A stretch of DNA of 64,000 bases, taken from assembly GCF_014697575.1 (NCBI RefSeq), contig NZ_JACJSC010000003.1, positions 296,185 through 360,184 on the forward strand, written 5' to 3'. This stretch comes from Planktothrix sp. FACHB-1365 (lineage in GTDB: Bacteria; Cyanobacteriota; Cyanobacteriia; Cyanobacteriales; Microcoleaceae). The notes beneath the pieces are model-generated. The model did no database searches. It saw only the letters and a list, made by a program, of their open reading frames with translations, and was not told where the DNA came from. Position 1 is the first letter of the stretch. Each line of letters starts with the position of its first letter. Positions 20,753-29,245 of the stretch are shown here, in pieces. The position numbers and the translations under genes were made by a program.

Positions 20753-21061
20753 TTACAGTTCTTCTTGGAAGTCTTTTAAAATTCTCACCAATTCTTGAAT
20801 TCCTGAATTAGGAATTAAATTGACAAGGGAGGTGGTTTGTTTTCCTCCGCCTAAATTAACATAAATTTTTTGCAACACTTGTTGAACTTCGCTTTCGGTA
20901 AAGTCACCCTTTTCTAAAAGGGGATACAGTTGTTCAGCTAATTGAGTATGTAAATGCGCTTCAGCTAAATACAGATGCCATTTAGCGACATCAATATAGA
21001 TATTTTCTCCAATTTCAGCCGCTAATTTTTCAATGTTTCTTGTATCTAAAACAGACATCAT
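20753..21061 (-). CDS. DUF3181 family protein
   Basis: The 102 residues match the cyanobacteria-restricted DUF3181 family: NIEKLAAEIGENIYIDVAKW near the N-terminus, then HLYLAEAHLHTQLAEQLYPLL and a conserved LGGGKQTTSLVNLIP. The fold is mainly helical, without membrane segments or metal motifs. The function is unknown. Two ATGs in tandem (MM) make the exact start uncertain by one codon. It lies in a minus-strand run with the 2TM protein and moaC genes, separated from the former by an 18-bp palindrome. Confidence 0.85.
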   Translation of the reverse strand: MMSVLDTRNIEKLAAEIGENIYIDVAKWHLYLAEAHLHTQLAEQLYPLLEKGDFTESEVQQVLQKIYVNLGGGKQTTSLVNLIPNSGIQELVRILKDFQEEL

Positions 21062-21083
21062 TAATCTCCTAAATAATTGAGGG

Positions 21084-21101
21084 TTAACGGTTAACCGTTA
21101 A
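21084..21101. repeat. 18-bp perfect palindrome TTAACGGTTAACCGTTAA
   Basis: This self-complementary sequence lies in the short gap between the DUF3181 and 2TM genes. It could be a protein-binding site or a simple dispersed repeat; there is no T-tract. Confidence 0.6.
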
Positions 21102-21109
21102 CTTGAATG

Positions 21110-21364
21110 TTATCGATTTGAACTGACAGGAGAATAGTCGGCGATCGCAAAAATATAAAAACCATGAATAGCGATCGCCAATAACCAAACGCCCGTAAAT
21201 CCAATTAACCAAGACCAATCAGCCGATTGTAAATTATGAAAAAACCATAAACCCGAATTAATCGCTGCAAAAATAGCAACATGGATGGCAAAATTCATCC
21301 GATCATCTAAACGACGATAATCAGGATCTTTGCGGTCGGGTTTACGGGGCCAACGAGGAGGCAT
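21110..21364 (-). CDS. 2TM domain-containing protein
   Basis: This 84-residue small membrane protein has a charged N-terminus (MPPRWPRKPDRKDPDYRRLD) followed by two hydrophobic helices (MNFAIHVAIFAAINSGLWFF, then WLIGFTGVWLLAIAIHGFYI). The layout matches the 2TM domain family, in which the first helix region carries a conserved His-aromatic pattern. It probably sits in the cytoplasmic or thylakoid membrane. The function is unknown. It lies between the DUF3181 and moaC genes on the same strand. Confidence 0.85.
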   Translation of the reverse strand: MPPRWPRKPDRKDPDYRRLDDRMNFAIHVAIFAAINSGLWFFHNLQSADWSWLIGFTGVWLLAIAIHGFYIFAIADYSPVSSNR

Positions 21365-21428
21365 AGACAGTTAATTCCCAAGCTTTTTCTATTCTATTTT
21401 AGGCTGAATGGGGCTTGACTTCTTCTAT

Positions 21429-21929
21429 CTAGTGGTGGTAATCTCCTGATTTTCCCCCCGTTTTACTCAACAGGCGAATAGACTCAATCACAATCGACTT
21501 TTCTAAGGCTTTCGCCATGTCATATAAGGTCAACGCCGCCACAGAAACGGCTGTTAACGCTTCCATTTCCACTCCAGTTTCAGCCTTGGTGATCACTTCC
21601 GCTTGAATTTGATACCCCGGTAATTCGGGGTCGGGCCAAATTTGAACCTCAATTTTACTTAACGGTAAGGGATGACACAAAGGAATTAACTGGGCCGTTT
21701 GTTTGGCCGCCATGATTCCCGCGAGTTTCGCTGTCCCTAAAACGTCTCCTTTGGGGGCGTTTCCCGCTTCAATGGCGGCAAAAGTTGTAGGTAACATTCG
21801 CACTTGTCCCCCGGCGATGGCTTGACGACGGGTTGCGACCTTCCCCGACACATCCACCATGCGGGCTTCCCCCGTCTCATCGAGGTGGGTGAGGCGATCA
21901 GAAGAATTTTCCAAAAAATTGCTTGCCAT
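21429..21929 (-). CDS. moaC: Cyclic pyranopterin monophosphate synthase MoaC
   Basis: MoaC makes cPMP from the MoaA product in molybdenum cofactor synthesis. The 166 residues carry the family signatures [18 protein letters not shown], the [12 protein letters not shown] segment and [20 protein letters not shown], which form the active site. Length and start ([17 protein letters not shown]) are normal. No other moa genes are in the window. It is divergent from the tRNA-Arg gene about 95 bp away. Confidence 0.97.
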   Translation of the reverse strand: MASNFLENSSDRLTHLDETGEARMVDVSGKVATRRQAIAGGQVRMLPTTFAAIEAGNAPKGDVLGTAKLAGIMAAKQTAQLIPLCHPLPLSKIEVQIWPDPELPGYQIQAEVITKAETGVEMEALTAVSVAALTLYDMAKALEKSIVIESIRLLSKTGGKSGDYHH

Positions 21930-22023
21930 TTGGGAAAAATGTGTTAATATAAGAAAGCGGTGAAGAAAACACCCTCGTTCAACAGTGTATATTGTTCCTG
22001 GGGTTGTTGTTCTGAACTGGCAA

Positions 22024-22097
22024 GGGCTTGTAGCTCAGTGGACTAGAGCACGTGGCTACGGACCACGGTGTCGGGGGTTCGAATCCCTCCTAGCCCG
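22024..22097 (+). tRNA. trnR-ACG: tRNA-Arg (anticodon ACG)
   Basis: A 74-nt cloverleaf can be drawn: a 7-bp acceptor stem with one T-T mismatch, the D-arm GCTC...GAGC, an anticodon stem CGTGG/CCACG with loop CTACGGA giving anticodon ACG, a short variable loop and a T-arm with GTTCGAAT. The 3' CCA is not encoded and would be added after transcription. A34 is expected to be edited to inosine so that CGU, CGC and CGA are read. No integrase gene lies nearby. Confidence 0.96.
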
Positions 22098-22116
22098 TTT
22101 AAATATTAATCATTAA

Positions 22117-22155
22117 AAAAGATAGAGGCAAGATTACCTTGTTTCTATCTTTTTT
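22117..22155 (+). terminator. Probable terminator of tRNA-Arg
   Basis: AAAAAAGATAGA...CAAG and the complementary CTTG...TCTATCTTTTTT can pair into a long A/T-rich stem that ends in a run of T residues, just after the tRNA gene. Confidence 0.7.
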
Positions 22156-22247
22156 TATTTTGTGCTAATAACCGTTGGCCTCAACCGCGTTGCTCGTGTT
22201 TATGATTAAGGGCTTATATGAAATCTTTAAATGTTGACTACAAATCC

Positions 22248-22285
22248 CCCCTGTAGAGACGTTGCATGCAACGTCTCTACAGGGG
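22248..22285. repeat. 38-bp perfect palindrome
   Basis: Two 19-base arms (CCCCTGTAGAGACGTTGCA and its exact complement) meet without a spacer. The core TGTAGAGACGTTGCATGCAA is a dispersed palindrome type in cyanobacterial intergenic DNA. It would form a cruciform in DNA or a very stable hairpin in RNA. It lies between tRNA-Arg and the GTPase cassette. Confidence 0.85.
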
Positions 22286-22409
22286 TTTTAGGAGGGATCA
22301 TCTGTTTTTGAGCAATACAAAATGGGTTTGATTCAAACCAAATATTATTAAAGCGATTTTCAGTTAAAATATAAACTTGAGATCTTGACTCAGTAGGGAA
22401 TAGCACCTC

Positions 22410-24617
22410 ATGACTCGAACCGCAAAAATTGCTCAAATTATTGAACAGCGTCGTCCTCTCGCAAACCGGATTGAAACTGTAACCCAAAATCTCACCTTTC
22501 TGAACGAAGCATTACACCATCTGGAAGAGCAACGCCATCAACTTTTAGAACAGATTGATGAGCCTAATGTAATCAACACTTTGCAATCTCTCAATATAGC
22601 GTCGTTTTCTGGGGTGATTGCTAAAGAATTAGAAGCTCTCAAAAAACTACAACGCCGTTTTTCTCGTAATAGCTTGAATATTGGTGTTGTCGGGAGAGCT
22701 AGACAAGGAAAAAGTCGGTTATTACAAAGTTTAACAGGGCTCACCAGTGCAGAAATTCCTGATGGTAGTACACAGCATTGTACGGGGGTTAGAAGTACCC
22801 TTGATCATGTTCCGAATAGCGAAACTTATGCAGAGGTTAAGTTTCATTCTGAAGCTTCATTTTTAAAAGAAGTGATAGCCCCTTATTATAGAAAGCTGGA
22901 ATTAGGAATAATACCCCTAACCTTAAGAGAATTTGCTCATCAACCTTTACCGAATTTACCCTCTCAACTGAGTCAATCGGATGAACCTAAAGAAATGACT
23001 CAAGCCAAATATGAACACTTAAAACGCTATCATACCCATTTTAATCAATATCATCATCTGCTTAAAATTACTTCGCCTCAACGAATTCCTCGTGAAAGTA
23101 TTCGAGAATATGTTGCTCAAGATAATGCAGAAGGACAGCAAGTATTCTTTAATTATCTAGCTGTAAAAGAGGTTAAAATCACCTGTACTTTTCCGAATAC
23201 TGATGTCAGCCAAATCGCCTTAGTTGATATGCCAGGATTAGGAGATACTGGAATCGGTGATGCAGAGCGGATGATTGAAATTTTAGGTCAAGATGTCGAT
23301 TTTGTTCTTTTCGTTAAACTCCCTAAATCATTGGGTGATTTTTGGGCTGATGTCGATGTACAACTTTATGGTTTAGCAGCAAAAGCTTTAGTGGATTTAC
23401 CGATTAATTTATGGTCTTTTATGATTTTAAATCGGACTTCAGCAACTTCACAAAATGGAGATAACTTGAGAAACTGCCAAAGCCTTGCAGAAACAATGGC
23501 AGGAAAATATATTAATGTGGCTCAAACGATTATAGCAGACTGTTCTAATCCAGAGGAAGTTAATCATCAAATTCTGGATCGAGTTTTGGATTATTTAAGT
23601 CATCAAATTAAAACTTTAGATCAACAATATGCTCTAGCTTGTCAAAAGCGTTTATCTATATTACAAAACAGTATTAATACTGAGTTACAAAAAGCATTAA
23701 CAACGCTAAAAACATCGGTTAATCAGGATAACATTTCAAGAGTATTTCTTCCCAAATTTGATCAATTTTGGGAGGATATCACGAATGGGTTAAAGACGCT
23801 GGTTGAAGACTTAAGAAAGAATCGAGATGAAGTTGATATTGATTTCAAAGAACAGGTTGAAGCTGCCATTATGACCTGTAAGCAGGATCATGGGATTCCG
23901 ACAATAGAAAAAATTGAGATCCTAAATAAGCAGGTACAAGGTTATGGTACTGTTTATGAAAAATACTTAAATGAAGTTAGAGCAAATCTATCTAAACATT
24001 TTTTATCTTTGGATGACGGATTAAAGCGATCGCTCAATCGTGTAAAATCACAAGTAGCAGACACTTTAATTAATCTGGAAAATGGAGGATTAGGAGAATT
24101 AACGGATGCTAGAGGAGTTGAATTTATTCAAGCGTTAGCAGAAATTATTCCTGAATCAGAAGCACAACTCAAGGCAGGATTTCAACTATTAGCTGACTTT
24201 GAACTGTCCTATCGAGGATTTGTACAACATCGGATTCGTCAGCATTTAGATGGTTTAACGCCTAATGAACCCACCACGAAAAAGTTAGGAAACACTCCTG
24301 ATGCAGAACAGGTTTTAAATTGTTTGAAAACGGCTCATGCAGAAGCAGTTTATAAATGTGATAATGCCTTAGCTGAGTTATTTTGTGAACCCAGTCAAGC
24401 TGCATTTGCAATTGTAGAAGAATTTTTAGATCGGATTCTTCGTGCAGCAGGGGTTAAGAATGAATGGTATTACTTTGTTGAAATGCACCAACAGGAAATT
24501 TGGCCTTTAGAGTTTAAAGAGTTCAGCGATCGCACTCGTCTTAAAACCCAGTGGAGTCAGATCTTAGAACAAGCTCAAAATGCTAACCAACCCCAAAATT
24601 TACAATTCCTCAACTAA
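22410..24617 (+). CDS. Dynamin-like P-loop GTPase (first gene of a three-gene cassette)
   Basis: The 735 residues start with a ~90-residue helical, coiled-coil-prone region. A GTPase domain follows: G1 P-loop GRARQGKS (95-102), a G2 threonine in HCTGVRS, G3 as LVDMPGLGD, and a G4-like position with NRTS in place of N/TKxD, so nucleotide specificity is uncertain. The rest (about 400-735) is almost entirely helical, as in dynamin-like or septin-like stalks. There is no membrane segment. It opens a cassette with short gaps (18 and 16 bp) and strong ribosome binding sites for the next two genes. Large GTPases of this kind take part in membrane remodelling or in conflict systems; which applies here is unknown. 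Confidence 0.8.
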   Translation: MTRTAKIAQIIEQRRPLANRIETVTQNLTFLNEALHHLEEQRHQLLEQIDEPNVINTLQSLNIASFSGVIAKELEALKKLQRRFSRNSLNIGVVGRARQGKSRLLQSLTGLTSAEIPDGSTQHCTGVRSTLDHVPNSETYAEVKFHSEASFLKEVIAPYYRKLELGIIPLTLREFAHQPLPNLPSQLSQSDEPKEMTQAKYEHLKRYHTHFNQYHHLLKITSPQRIPRESIREYVAQDNAEGQQVFFNYLAVKEVKITCTFPNTDVSQIALVDMPGLGDTGIGDAERMIEILGQDVDFVLFVKLPKSLGDFWADVDVQLYGLAAKALVDLPINLWSFMILNRTSATSQNGDNLRNCQSLAETMAGKYINVAQTIIADCSNPEEVNHQILDRVLDYLSHQIKTLDQQYALACQKRLSILQNSINTELQKALTTLKTSVNQDNISRVFLPKFDQFWEDITNGLKTLVEDLRKNRDEVDIDFKEQVEAAIMTCKQDHGIPTIEKIEILNKQVQGYGTVYEKYLNEVRANLSKHFLSLDDGLKRSLNRVKSQVADTLINLENGGLGELTDARGVEFIQALAEIIPESEAQLKAGFQLLADFELSYRGFVQHRIRQHLDGLTPNEPTTKKLGNTPDAEQVLNCLKTAHAEAVYKCDNALAELFCEPSQAAFAIVEEFLDRILRAAGVKNEWYYFVEMHQQEIWPLEFKEFSDRTRLKTQWSQILEQAQNANQPQNLQFLN

Positions 24618-24635
24618 CCAATTTAGGAGACTTTT

Positions 24636-25643
24636 ATGCAGGAACTCAAAATTGCTATGTTTGGCCCTAGATATGTAGGTAAAACTAGCTTGTTAACATC
24701 TATGTATCAGGAAATTAACAAGGCTAATCGTGGGATTAATATTCAATTAATTCCTGATCAGTACACACAAATAACATTAGGAAAACGTTTAGCAGAGTTG
24801 GAAAACTTAAGTAAGGATTTTGAGGGCAAAGATGGTATCATTTCAACAGAAGCAGCGGCTGGGCCTCAATCAATACGGTCATTCATTTTTGATCTAGGTC
24901 AGAAAGGCACTAAACCGTCTTTGCGACTTCATTTTCAAGACTTTCCAGGTTTTTATTTGCTTTCCTCTGATCAGAAAGAATGGGCCTTTGCTGAAAATAT
25001 ATTAAAAGAGTCTGTAGCGGTAGTGATTGCGATTGATACTCCTGCACTAATGGAAAAAAATTCTCCCAAACTCAAAAGAACTATAAAAGAAAAAAAGTTT
25101 GATTTACATGAGTATAGCAATAGGGGACAAGAAGTCACGGATTGGTTCAAAAAAACTTATCAGGATCTCAACAACCCTCGCTTGGTCATCTTGGCTCCTG
25201 TAAAATGTGAAAGCTATGTTCAAACCTCTCAAGATGCAGCTAAATTGCTAAAACGAGTTAAAGAGGAATATGCAAATTTGCTTGATCTATTCAGTAGTCC
25301 AGCATTAGCTTCTAAAGTTTCTGTGGTTGTAACTCCTGTTCAAACCGTTGGTAACGTATTTTTCTCGCGGGTGGAGTTAATTGATGAAAAGCCTCACTTC
25401 CATTTCAGTAAAAGAAGTTATGATGACGATTATAACCCTAAAAATTGTGAACAGCCTCTTAAATATCTGCTACGGTTTGTGTTAAGATTATATGTTCAAA
25501 ATCAATGGGGTATTTTAAATTTTATTCGAGAGTGGCTACAGCTTGATCAAGAAATGAAAGAAATCATTAGAGAATATGCCAAAGATTGTAAAACGGCTGA
25601 AGGGTTTGAAGTCATTCAAGGTAAAAACTTATTAAATATTTAA
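24636..25643 (+). CDS. Second P-loop GTPase of the cassette
   Basis: The 335 residues begin MQELKIAMFGPRYVGKTSLL, a classical P-loop (G10-x4-GKT) right at the N-terminus. A G3-like strand follows (LRLHFQDFPGFYL, with DFPG as DxxG) and later a hydrophobic strand VVIAIDTPALM. The layout resembles small GTPases that accompany larger GTPases in bacterial conflict or signalling cassettes (compare the double-GTPase groups described by comparative genomics); this assignment is inference. A ribosome binding site (AGGAGA) lies 6 bp before the ATG, and the gene starts 18 bp after the first. There is no membrane segment. Confidence 0.78.
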   Translation: MQELKIAMFGPRYVGKTSLLTSMYQEINKANRGINIQLIPDQYTQITLGKRLAELENLSKDFEGKDGIISTEAAAGPQSIRSFIFDLGQKGTKPSLRLHFQDFPGFYLLSSDQKEWAFAENILKESVAVVIAIDTPALMEKNSPKLKRTIKEKKFDLHEYSNRGQEVTDWFKKTYQDLNNPRLVILAPVKCESYVQTSQDAAKLLKRVKEEYANLLDLFSSPALASKVSVVVTPVQTVGNVFFSRVELIDEKPHFHFSKRSYDDDYNPKNCEQPLKYLLRFVLRLYVQNQWGILNFIREWLQLDQEMKEIIREYAKDCKTAEGFEVIQGKNLLNI

Positions 25644-25659
25644 AGCTAAGGAGTTATTT

Positions 25660-26367
25660 ATGGATATTAGAGAAGTTTATGTTCAAAGTTGTGGGCTTGC
25701 CCAAGAACATGATTATTGTTGGGTTAAAGTGACTCAGGAAGGTCAACATATTCGAGAAATTCCGACCATTCTTCAAGAAGCCCATGATAAAAATAAAGGA
25801 AGATTAACCGATCAATATGATAGTCATGATCCTTCTCTTGTCTTAGCTGAACATGGTCAAGAAATTTTGTTATTAGTAACTGGATTAAAAGCTAATGAAC
25901 GGACAGAAATTTACCGTCGTCAAATTCGTAACTCTGTTGCTATTATAGCTTCTCCCAAAGATAAACCAATCTTAGAAGAAATTCTTAATCATATTCAGTG
26001 TAATTGGGAGACTTTTCGAGCCAAAATTGATAATGCTGTAACATTTGATGATGATCAAAATTATTATGGATTTAAAGTTGATCGAGATTTAGTTAAGAAA
26101 TCTATTCAAGAAATTCGGGAAACGCCAATTTCTGATGAGCCAGATCAAAGGATTAATGTTGTTAAATGGCAGCAACCTGGGGAAAAAAAAATGTTAATTC
26201 CCATATTAATCGTCGTAATCCTTGTGTTAATCCTGGTTATAACGATGATAGCAGTTCAGAAACCCGAACCGAAAAACCCTCCGAACCCAAACTCCCCAAC
26301 GGAGAAATTACAGGAAGAGCAAATAAAGCAGCCCCTAACAATACCGGAATCAATTCAGGAGAATTAA
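25660..26367 (+). CDS. Membrane-anchored third protein of the GTPase cassette
   Basis: This frame encodes 235 residues. A soluble N-terminal domain (about 1-170; VYVQSCGLAQEHDYCWVKV, DPSLVLAEHGQEILLLVTGL and RRQIRNSVAIIAS) is not recognised. It is followed by a strong transmembrane helix (MLIPILIVVILVLILVITMI) and a short Pro/Asn-rich tail. The ribosome binding site AAGGAG is good. Codon use looks normal up to the end of the membrane helix. Beyond it, the -1 frame (26166-26633) carries the more convincing coding pattern, so the intact protein may be about 324 residues with a helical C-terminus. It probably anchors or regulates the two GTPases at the membrane. Confidence 0.7.
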   Translation: MDIREVYVQSCGLAQEHDYCWVKVTQEGQHIREIPTILQEAHDKNKGRLTDQYDSHDPSLVLAEHGQEILLLVTGLKANERTEIYRRQIRNSVAIIASPKDKPILEEILNHIQCNWETFRAKIDNAVTFDDDQNYYGFKVDRDLVKKSIQEIRETPISDEPDQRINVVKWQQPGEKKMLIPILIVVILVLILVITMIAVQKPEPKNPPNPNSPTEKLQEEQIKQPLTIPESIQEN

Positions 26368-26633
26368 ATCCCAACACCAACACCACAGGATCAGTTAGTA
26401 ACAAAGAGCATGAAACTGACCCCTTAAAAAGTTTATTCCAAGTGGGACAAATCATTTCTACAGGAATTGACATTCTCAAAGACTTACCCGATGAGCAGCA
26501 ACAAGAATTAATTCGTATTGTTAACTTTCTTCGCAAGTGCAAAACCGAAGAACTAACAGAAAAAGAAACAGAAAAAGAACAGGCAATTATGAAAGATTAC
26601 CAGCAACTCATTAATAAAATTAAGGAGTTTTAA
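26166..26633 (+). CDS. C-terminal part of the third cassette protein, in the -1 frame
   Basis: This frame overlaps the preceding gene by about 200 bp and then continues 266 bp beyond its stop. From about 26255 its codons are typical for the organism and encode an Asn/Pro/Ser linker and then amphipathic helices (DPLKSLFQVGQIISTG, then LPDEQQQELIRIVNFLRK). Its own ATG has no good ribosome binding site, and the first 30 residues overlap the membrane helix coded in the other frame. The likely reading is a fusion with the upstream gene through a 1-bp deletion, a slip, or a sequencing error. A run of nine A at 26183-26191 is a possible slippage site. It could instead be an independent overlapping gene. 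Confidence 0.55.
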   Translation: MAATWGKKNVNSHINRRNPCVNPGYNDDSSSETRTEKPSEPKLPNGEITGRANKAAPNNTGINSGELNPNTNTTGSVSNKEHETDPLKSLFQVGQIISTGIDILKDLPDEQQQELIRIVNFLRKCKTEELTEKETEKEQAIMKDYQQLINKIKEF

Positions 26634-26859
26634 ATATTGGGGAGTATGTCAAGGTTGCGGAGGAGTTAGAGGGTGGTAATAGAGTTGATTTACCAACAGA
26701 TATTAATATAATTGCCTTGAGTTGGTTTTTGAATTGAAGCGATCGCCCAAAAATTACAAGCGCACCGAGAAACCGGGTTTCTGCGATCGCTTTTTCTGAA
26801 TAACAGAAATATAGCGGAAGAAACCCGGTTTCTGAGATCGCTTTTTCTGTAAAATCAAA
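26634..26859. repeat. Intergenic repeats: two AGAAACCGGGTTTCT units with HIP1-like tails
   Basis: Two copies of a ~30-bp direct repeat lie at 26768-26797 and 26819-26848. Each consists of the palindrome AGAAACC(G/C)GGTTTCT followed by G(C/A)GATCGCTTTTTCTG. The same palindrome forms the hairpin at 39036-39068 and a single copy at 63020-63034. No gene is supported here; the minus-strand frame at 26620-26868 is made of these repeats. Confidence 0.75.
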
Positions 26860-26883
26860 ATCCCCCACCCGAAGGTAGGGGAT
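26860..26883 (-). terminator. Rho-independent terminator of psaB
   Basis: On the minus strand a 10-bp stem (ATCCCCTACC / GGTGGGGGAT, one G-U pair, loop TTCG) is followed by TTTTGATTTT. It lies about 40 bp beyond the psaB stop codon, in the right place to end the psaAB transcript. Confidence 0.88.
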
Positions 26884-26925
26884 CTTTTTAATTACCTATC
26901 AAACGAGGATTCAGTTAACGTTACA

Positions 26926-29154
26926 TCAACCAAACTTACCCGCAGTCGAGGCAATTAGGAAGGCTGCGTAGGTAATGATATAGCCAACCGTGAAGTGAGC
27001 TAAACCAACCACACGAGCTTGAACGATAGACAGAGCAACCGGTTTATCTTTCCAACGAACTAAGTTCGCCAGAGGAGTGCGCTCATGTGCCCAGACAATC
27101 GTTTCGATTAACTCTTGCCAGTAACCCCGCCAAGAGATCAGGAACATAAATCCAGTTGCCCAAACCAGGTGTCCTAATAAGAACATCCAAGACCAGACCG
27201 ACAGGTTATTCGTTCCGTAGGGGTTGTAGCCGTTAATTAACTGAGCCGAGTTCAGCCACAGATAGTCACGGAACCAGCCCATCAGGTAGGTAGAGGATTC
27301 GTTGAACTGAGCAACGTTTCCTTGCCAAACGCCCAGATGCTTCCAGTGCCAGTAGAAGGTTGTCCAACCAATGGTATTCAGCATCCAGAACATCGAGAGG
27401 TAGAAAGAGTCCCAAGCAGAGATGTCGCAAGTACCGCCACGGCCAGGGCCATCACAAGGGAAGGCATAGCCGAAGTCTTTCTTGTCGGGCATTAGCTTAG
27501 AGCCACGAGCATCCAACGCACCTTTGACCAAAATCAGGGTGGTGGTGTGCAGACCCAGAGCGATCGCATGGTGAACTAAGAAGTCCCCAGGGCCAATCGT
27601 CAGGAATAAGGAGTTGCTACCCGAGTTGATAGCTTCTAACCAACCGGGCAACCAAACGTTACCGTAGTTGGGCCAAGCGGTGCTGGCGATGCTTTCAGGG
27701 TTCGACAGCAACACATCCATTGCATAGAGTGCTTTACCATGAGTCGCTTGAATGAATTGAGCAAAAACCGGTTCAATCAGAATTTGCTTTTCAGGAGTTC
27801 CAAAAGCAACCACAACATCGTTATGGACATATAAGCCCAGAGTGTGGAAACCGAGGAACAGAGACACCCAGCTTAAGTGAGAGATGAGGGCCTCTTTGTG
27901 CTGTAACATCCGATCCAACACATTGCCTTTGTTTTGTTCGGAATCATAGTCGCGCACCAGGAAGATTGCCCCGTGAGCGAAAGCTCCGACCATTAAGAAC
28001 CCAGCAATATATTGGTGGTGGGTATACAGCGCCGCCATCGTGGTGTAATCCTTAGCGATGAAGGCGTAGGGGGGCATTGCATACATATGCTGTGCCACCA
28101 CAGAGGTGATCACACCCAGCGCCGCCAGAGCAAATGCTAACTGGAAGTGCAGAGAGTTGTTCATGGTGTCGTACAACCCTTGGTGTGGCAGGTTGAACGG
28201 CCCTTCATTTTTGAACCCGAACAGAGGATCTTTGGAATTCATCATTTCTTTGATGCTATGACCAATTCCAAAGTTTGTCCGGTACATATGGCCCGCAATG
28301 ATGAACAACACTGCGATCGCCAGATGGTGGTGAGCCATATCCGTCAACCAGAGAGACTCGGTTTGAGGATGGAAGCCACCTAAGAAGGTCAGGATTGCGG
28401 TTCCAGAACCTGTAGAGGTTCCGAAAACGTGACTGGCTGTATCCGGGTTCTGGGCATATACACCCCAGTTGCCTGTGAAGAAGGGAGCCAGACCAGCCGG
28501 GTGGGGCAGAGTGCTGAGGAAATTATCCCAACCCACGTGCTGTCCGCGAGATTCAGGAATGGCAACGTGAACCAAGTGACCTGTCCAAGCCAGGGAACTA
28601 ACCCCGAACAGACCTGCCAAGTGGTGGTTCAAACGAGATTCAGCATTCTTGAACCAGGACAAACTGGGACGATACTTGGGTTGAAGGTGGAGCCAACCTG
28701 CGAACAGGAAGATAGCAGCCAAAATCAACAGGAAGATAGACCCTTGATACAGGTCACCATTTGAGCGCATCCCGATGGTGTACCACCAGTGATACACCCC
28801 AGAGTAAGAGATATCAACGGGGTTAGAAGCACCCGCTTGGGTAAAGGCTTCTACCGCCGGTTTGCCAAATTGGGGATCCCAAATGGCGTGAGCAATGGGG
28901 CGAATATTTAAAGGATCTTTGACCCATTGTTCAAAATTACCTTGCCAAGCGACATGGAATAGGCTGCCTGAAGTCCAGAGGAAGATGATAGCGAGATGAC
29001 CGAAGTGGGAGGCAAAAATCTTTTGGTAAAGATTTTCCTCTGTCATGCCATCATGGGTCTCGAAATCATGGGCTGTGGCAATCCCATACCAAATCCGACG
29101 TGTTGTCGGGTCTTGGGCCAAGTCCTGGCTAAATTTGGGGAATTTAGTTGCCAT
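26926..29154 (-). CDS. psaB: Photosystem I P700 apoprotein A2
   Basis: This core subunit of photosystem I binds half of P700, the antenna chlorophylls and, with PsaA, the FX 4Fe-4S cluster. The 742 residues have the usual 11 membrane helices. The FX cysteine loop is intact in [18 protein letters not shown]. Many helix His residues that ligate chlorophyll are visible, for example in [14 protein letters not shown] and [13 protein letters not shown]. The ribosome binding site AGGA precedes the ATG. It is the second gene of the psaAB operon, 91 bp after psaA, and ends at a strong terminator. Confidence 0.99.
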   Translation of the reverse strand: MATKFPKFSQDLAQDPTTRRIWYGIATAHDFETHDGMTEENLYQKIFASHFGHLAIIFLWTSGSLFHVAWQGNFEQWVKDPLNIRPIAHAIWDPQFGKPAVEAFTQAGASNPVDISYSGVYHWWYTIGMRSNGDLYQGSIFLLILAAIFLFAGWLHLQPKYRPSLSWFKNAESRLNHHLAGLFGVSSLAWTGHLVHVAIPESRGQHVGWDNFLSTLPHPAGLAPFFTGNWGVYAQNPDTASHVFGTSTGSGTAILTFLGGFHPQTESLWLTDMAHHHLAIAVLFIIAGHMYRTNFGIGHSIKEMMNSKDPLFGFKNEGPFNLPHQGLYDTMNNSLHFQLAFALAALGVITSVVAQHMYAMPPYAFIAKDYTTMAALYTHHQYIAGFLMVGAFAHGAIFLVRDYDSEQNKGNVLDRMLQHKEALISHLSWVSLFLGFHTLGLYVHNDVVVAFGTPEKQILIEPVFAQFIQATHGKALYAMDVLLSNPESIASTAWPNYGNVWLPGWLEAINSGSNSLFLTIGPGDFLVHHAIALGLHTTTLILVKGALDARGSKLMPDKKDFGYAFPCDGPGRGGTCDISAWDSFYLSMFWMLNTIGWTTFYWHWKHLGVWQGNVAQFNESSTYLMGWFRDYLWLNSAQLINGYNPYGTNNLSVWSWMFLLGHLVWATGFMFLISWRGYWQELIETIVWAHERTPLANLVRWKDKPVALSIVQARVVGLAHFTVGYIITYAAFLIASTAGKFG

Positions 29155-29245
29155 AAGTCCTAACTAAATCGTGTTCTTTTCTATTCCGCTTCAGGGGGAA
29201 GAAGAAAGCCGATTAAGCCTTCTTCCGCCCCTGAGCAGAGAGTTT

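Larger units (their letters stand above)
22098..22409. other. Intergenic region between tRNA-Arg and the GTPase cassette
   Basis: This 312-bp gap begins with an A/T-rich hairpin-like segment after the tRNA (AAAAAAGATAGAGGCAAG, then CTTGTTTCTATCTTTTTT) that is a likely terminator at about 22115-22155. It then holds the 38-bp perfect palindrome at 22248-22285. The promoter of the GTPase cassette should lie in the last 100 bp. Confidence 0.6.

Noticed and set aside
22024..22409. tRNA-Arg as an integration site for an island carrying the GTPase cassette
   Set aside because: No integrase is present and I saw no repeat of the tRNA 3' end downstream.
26620..26868. 82-codon minus-strand frame
   Set aside because: It is made of the AGAAACCGGGTTTCT repeats and lies beyond the psaB terminator.
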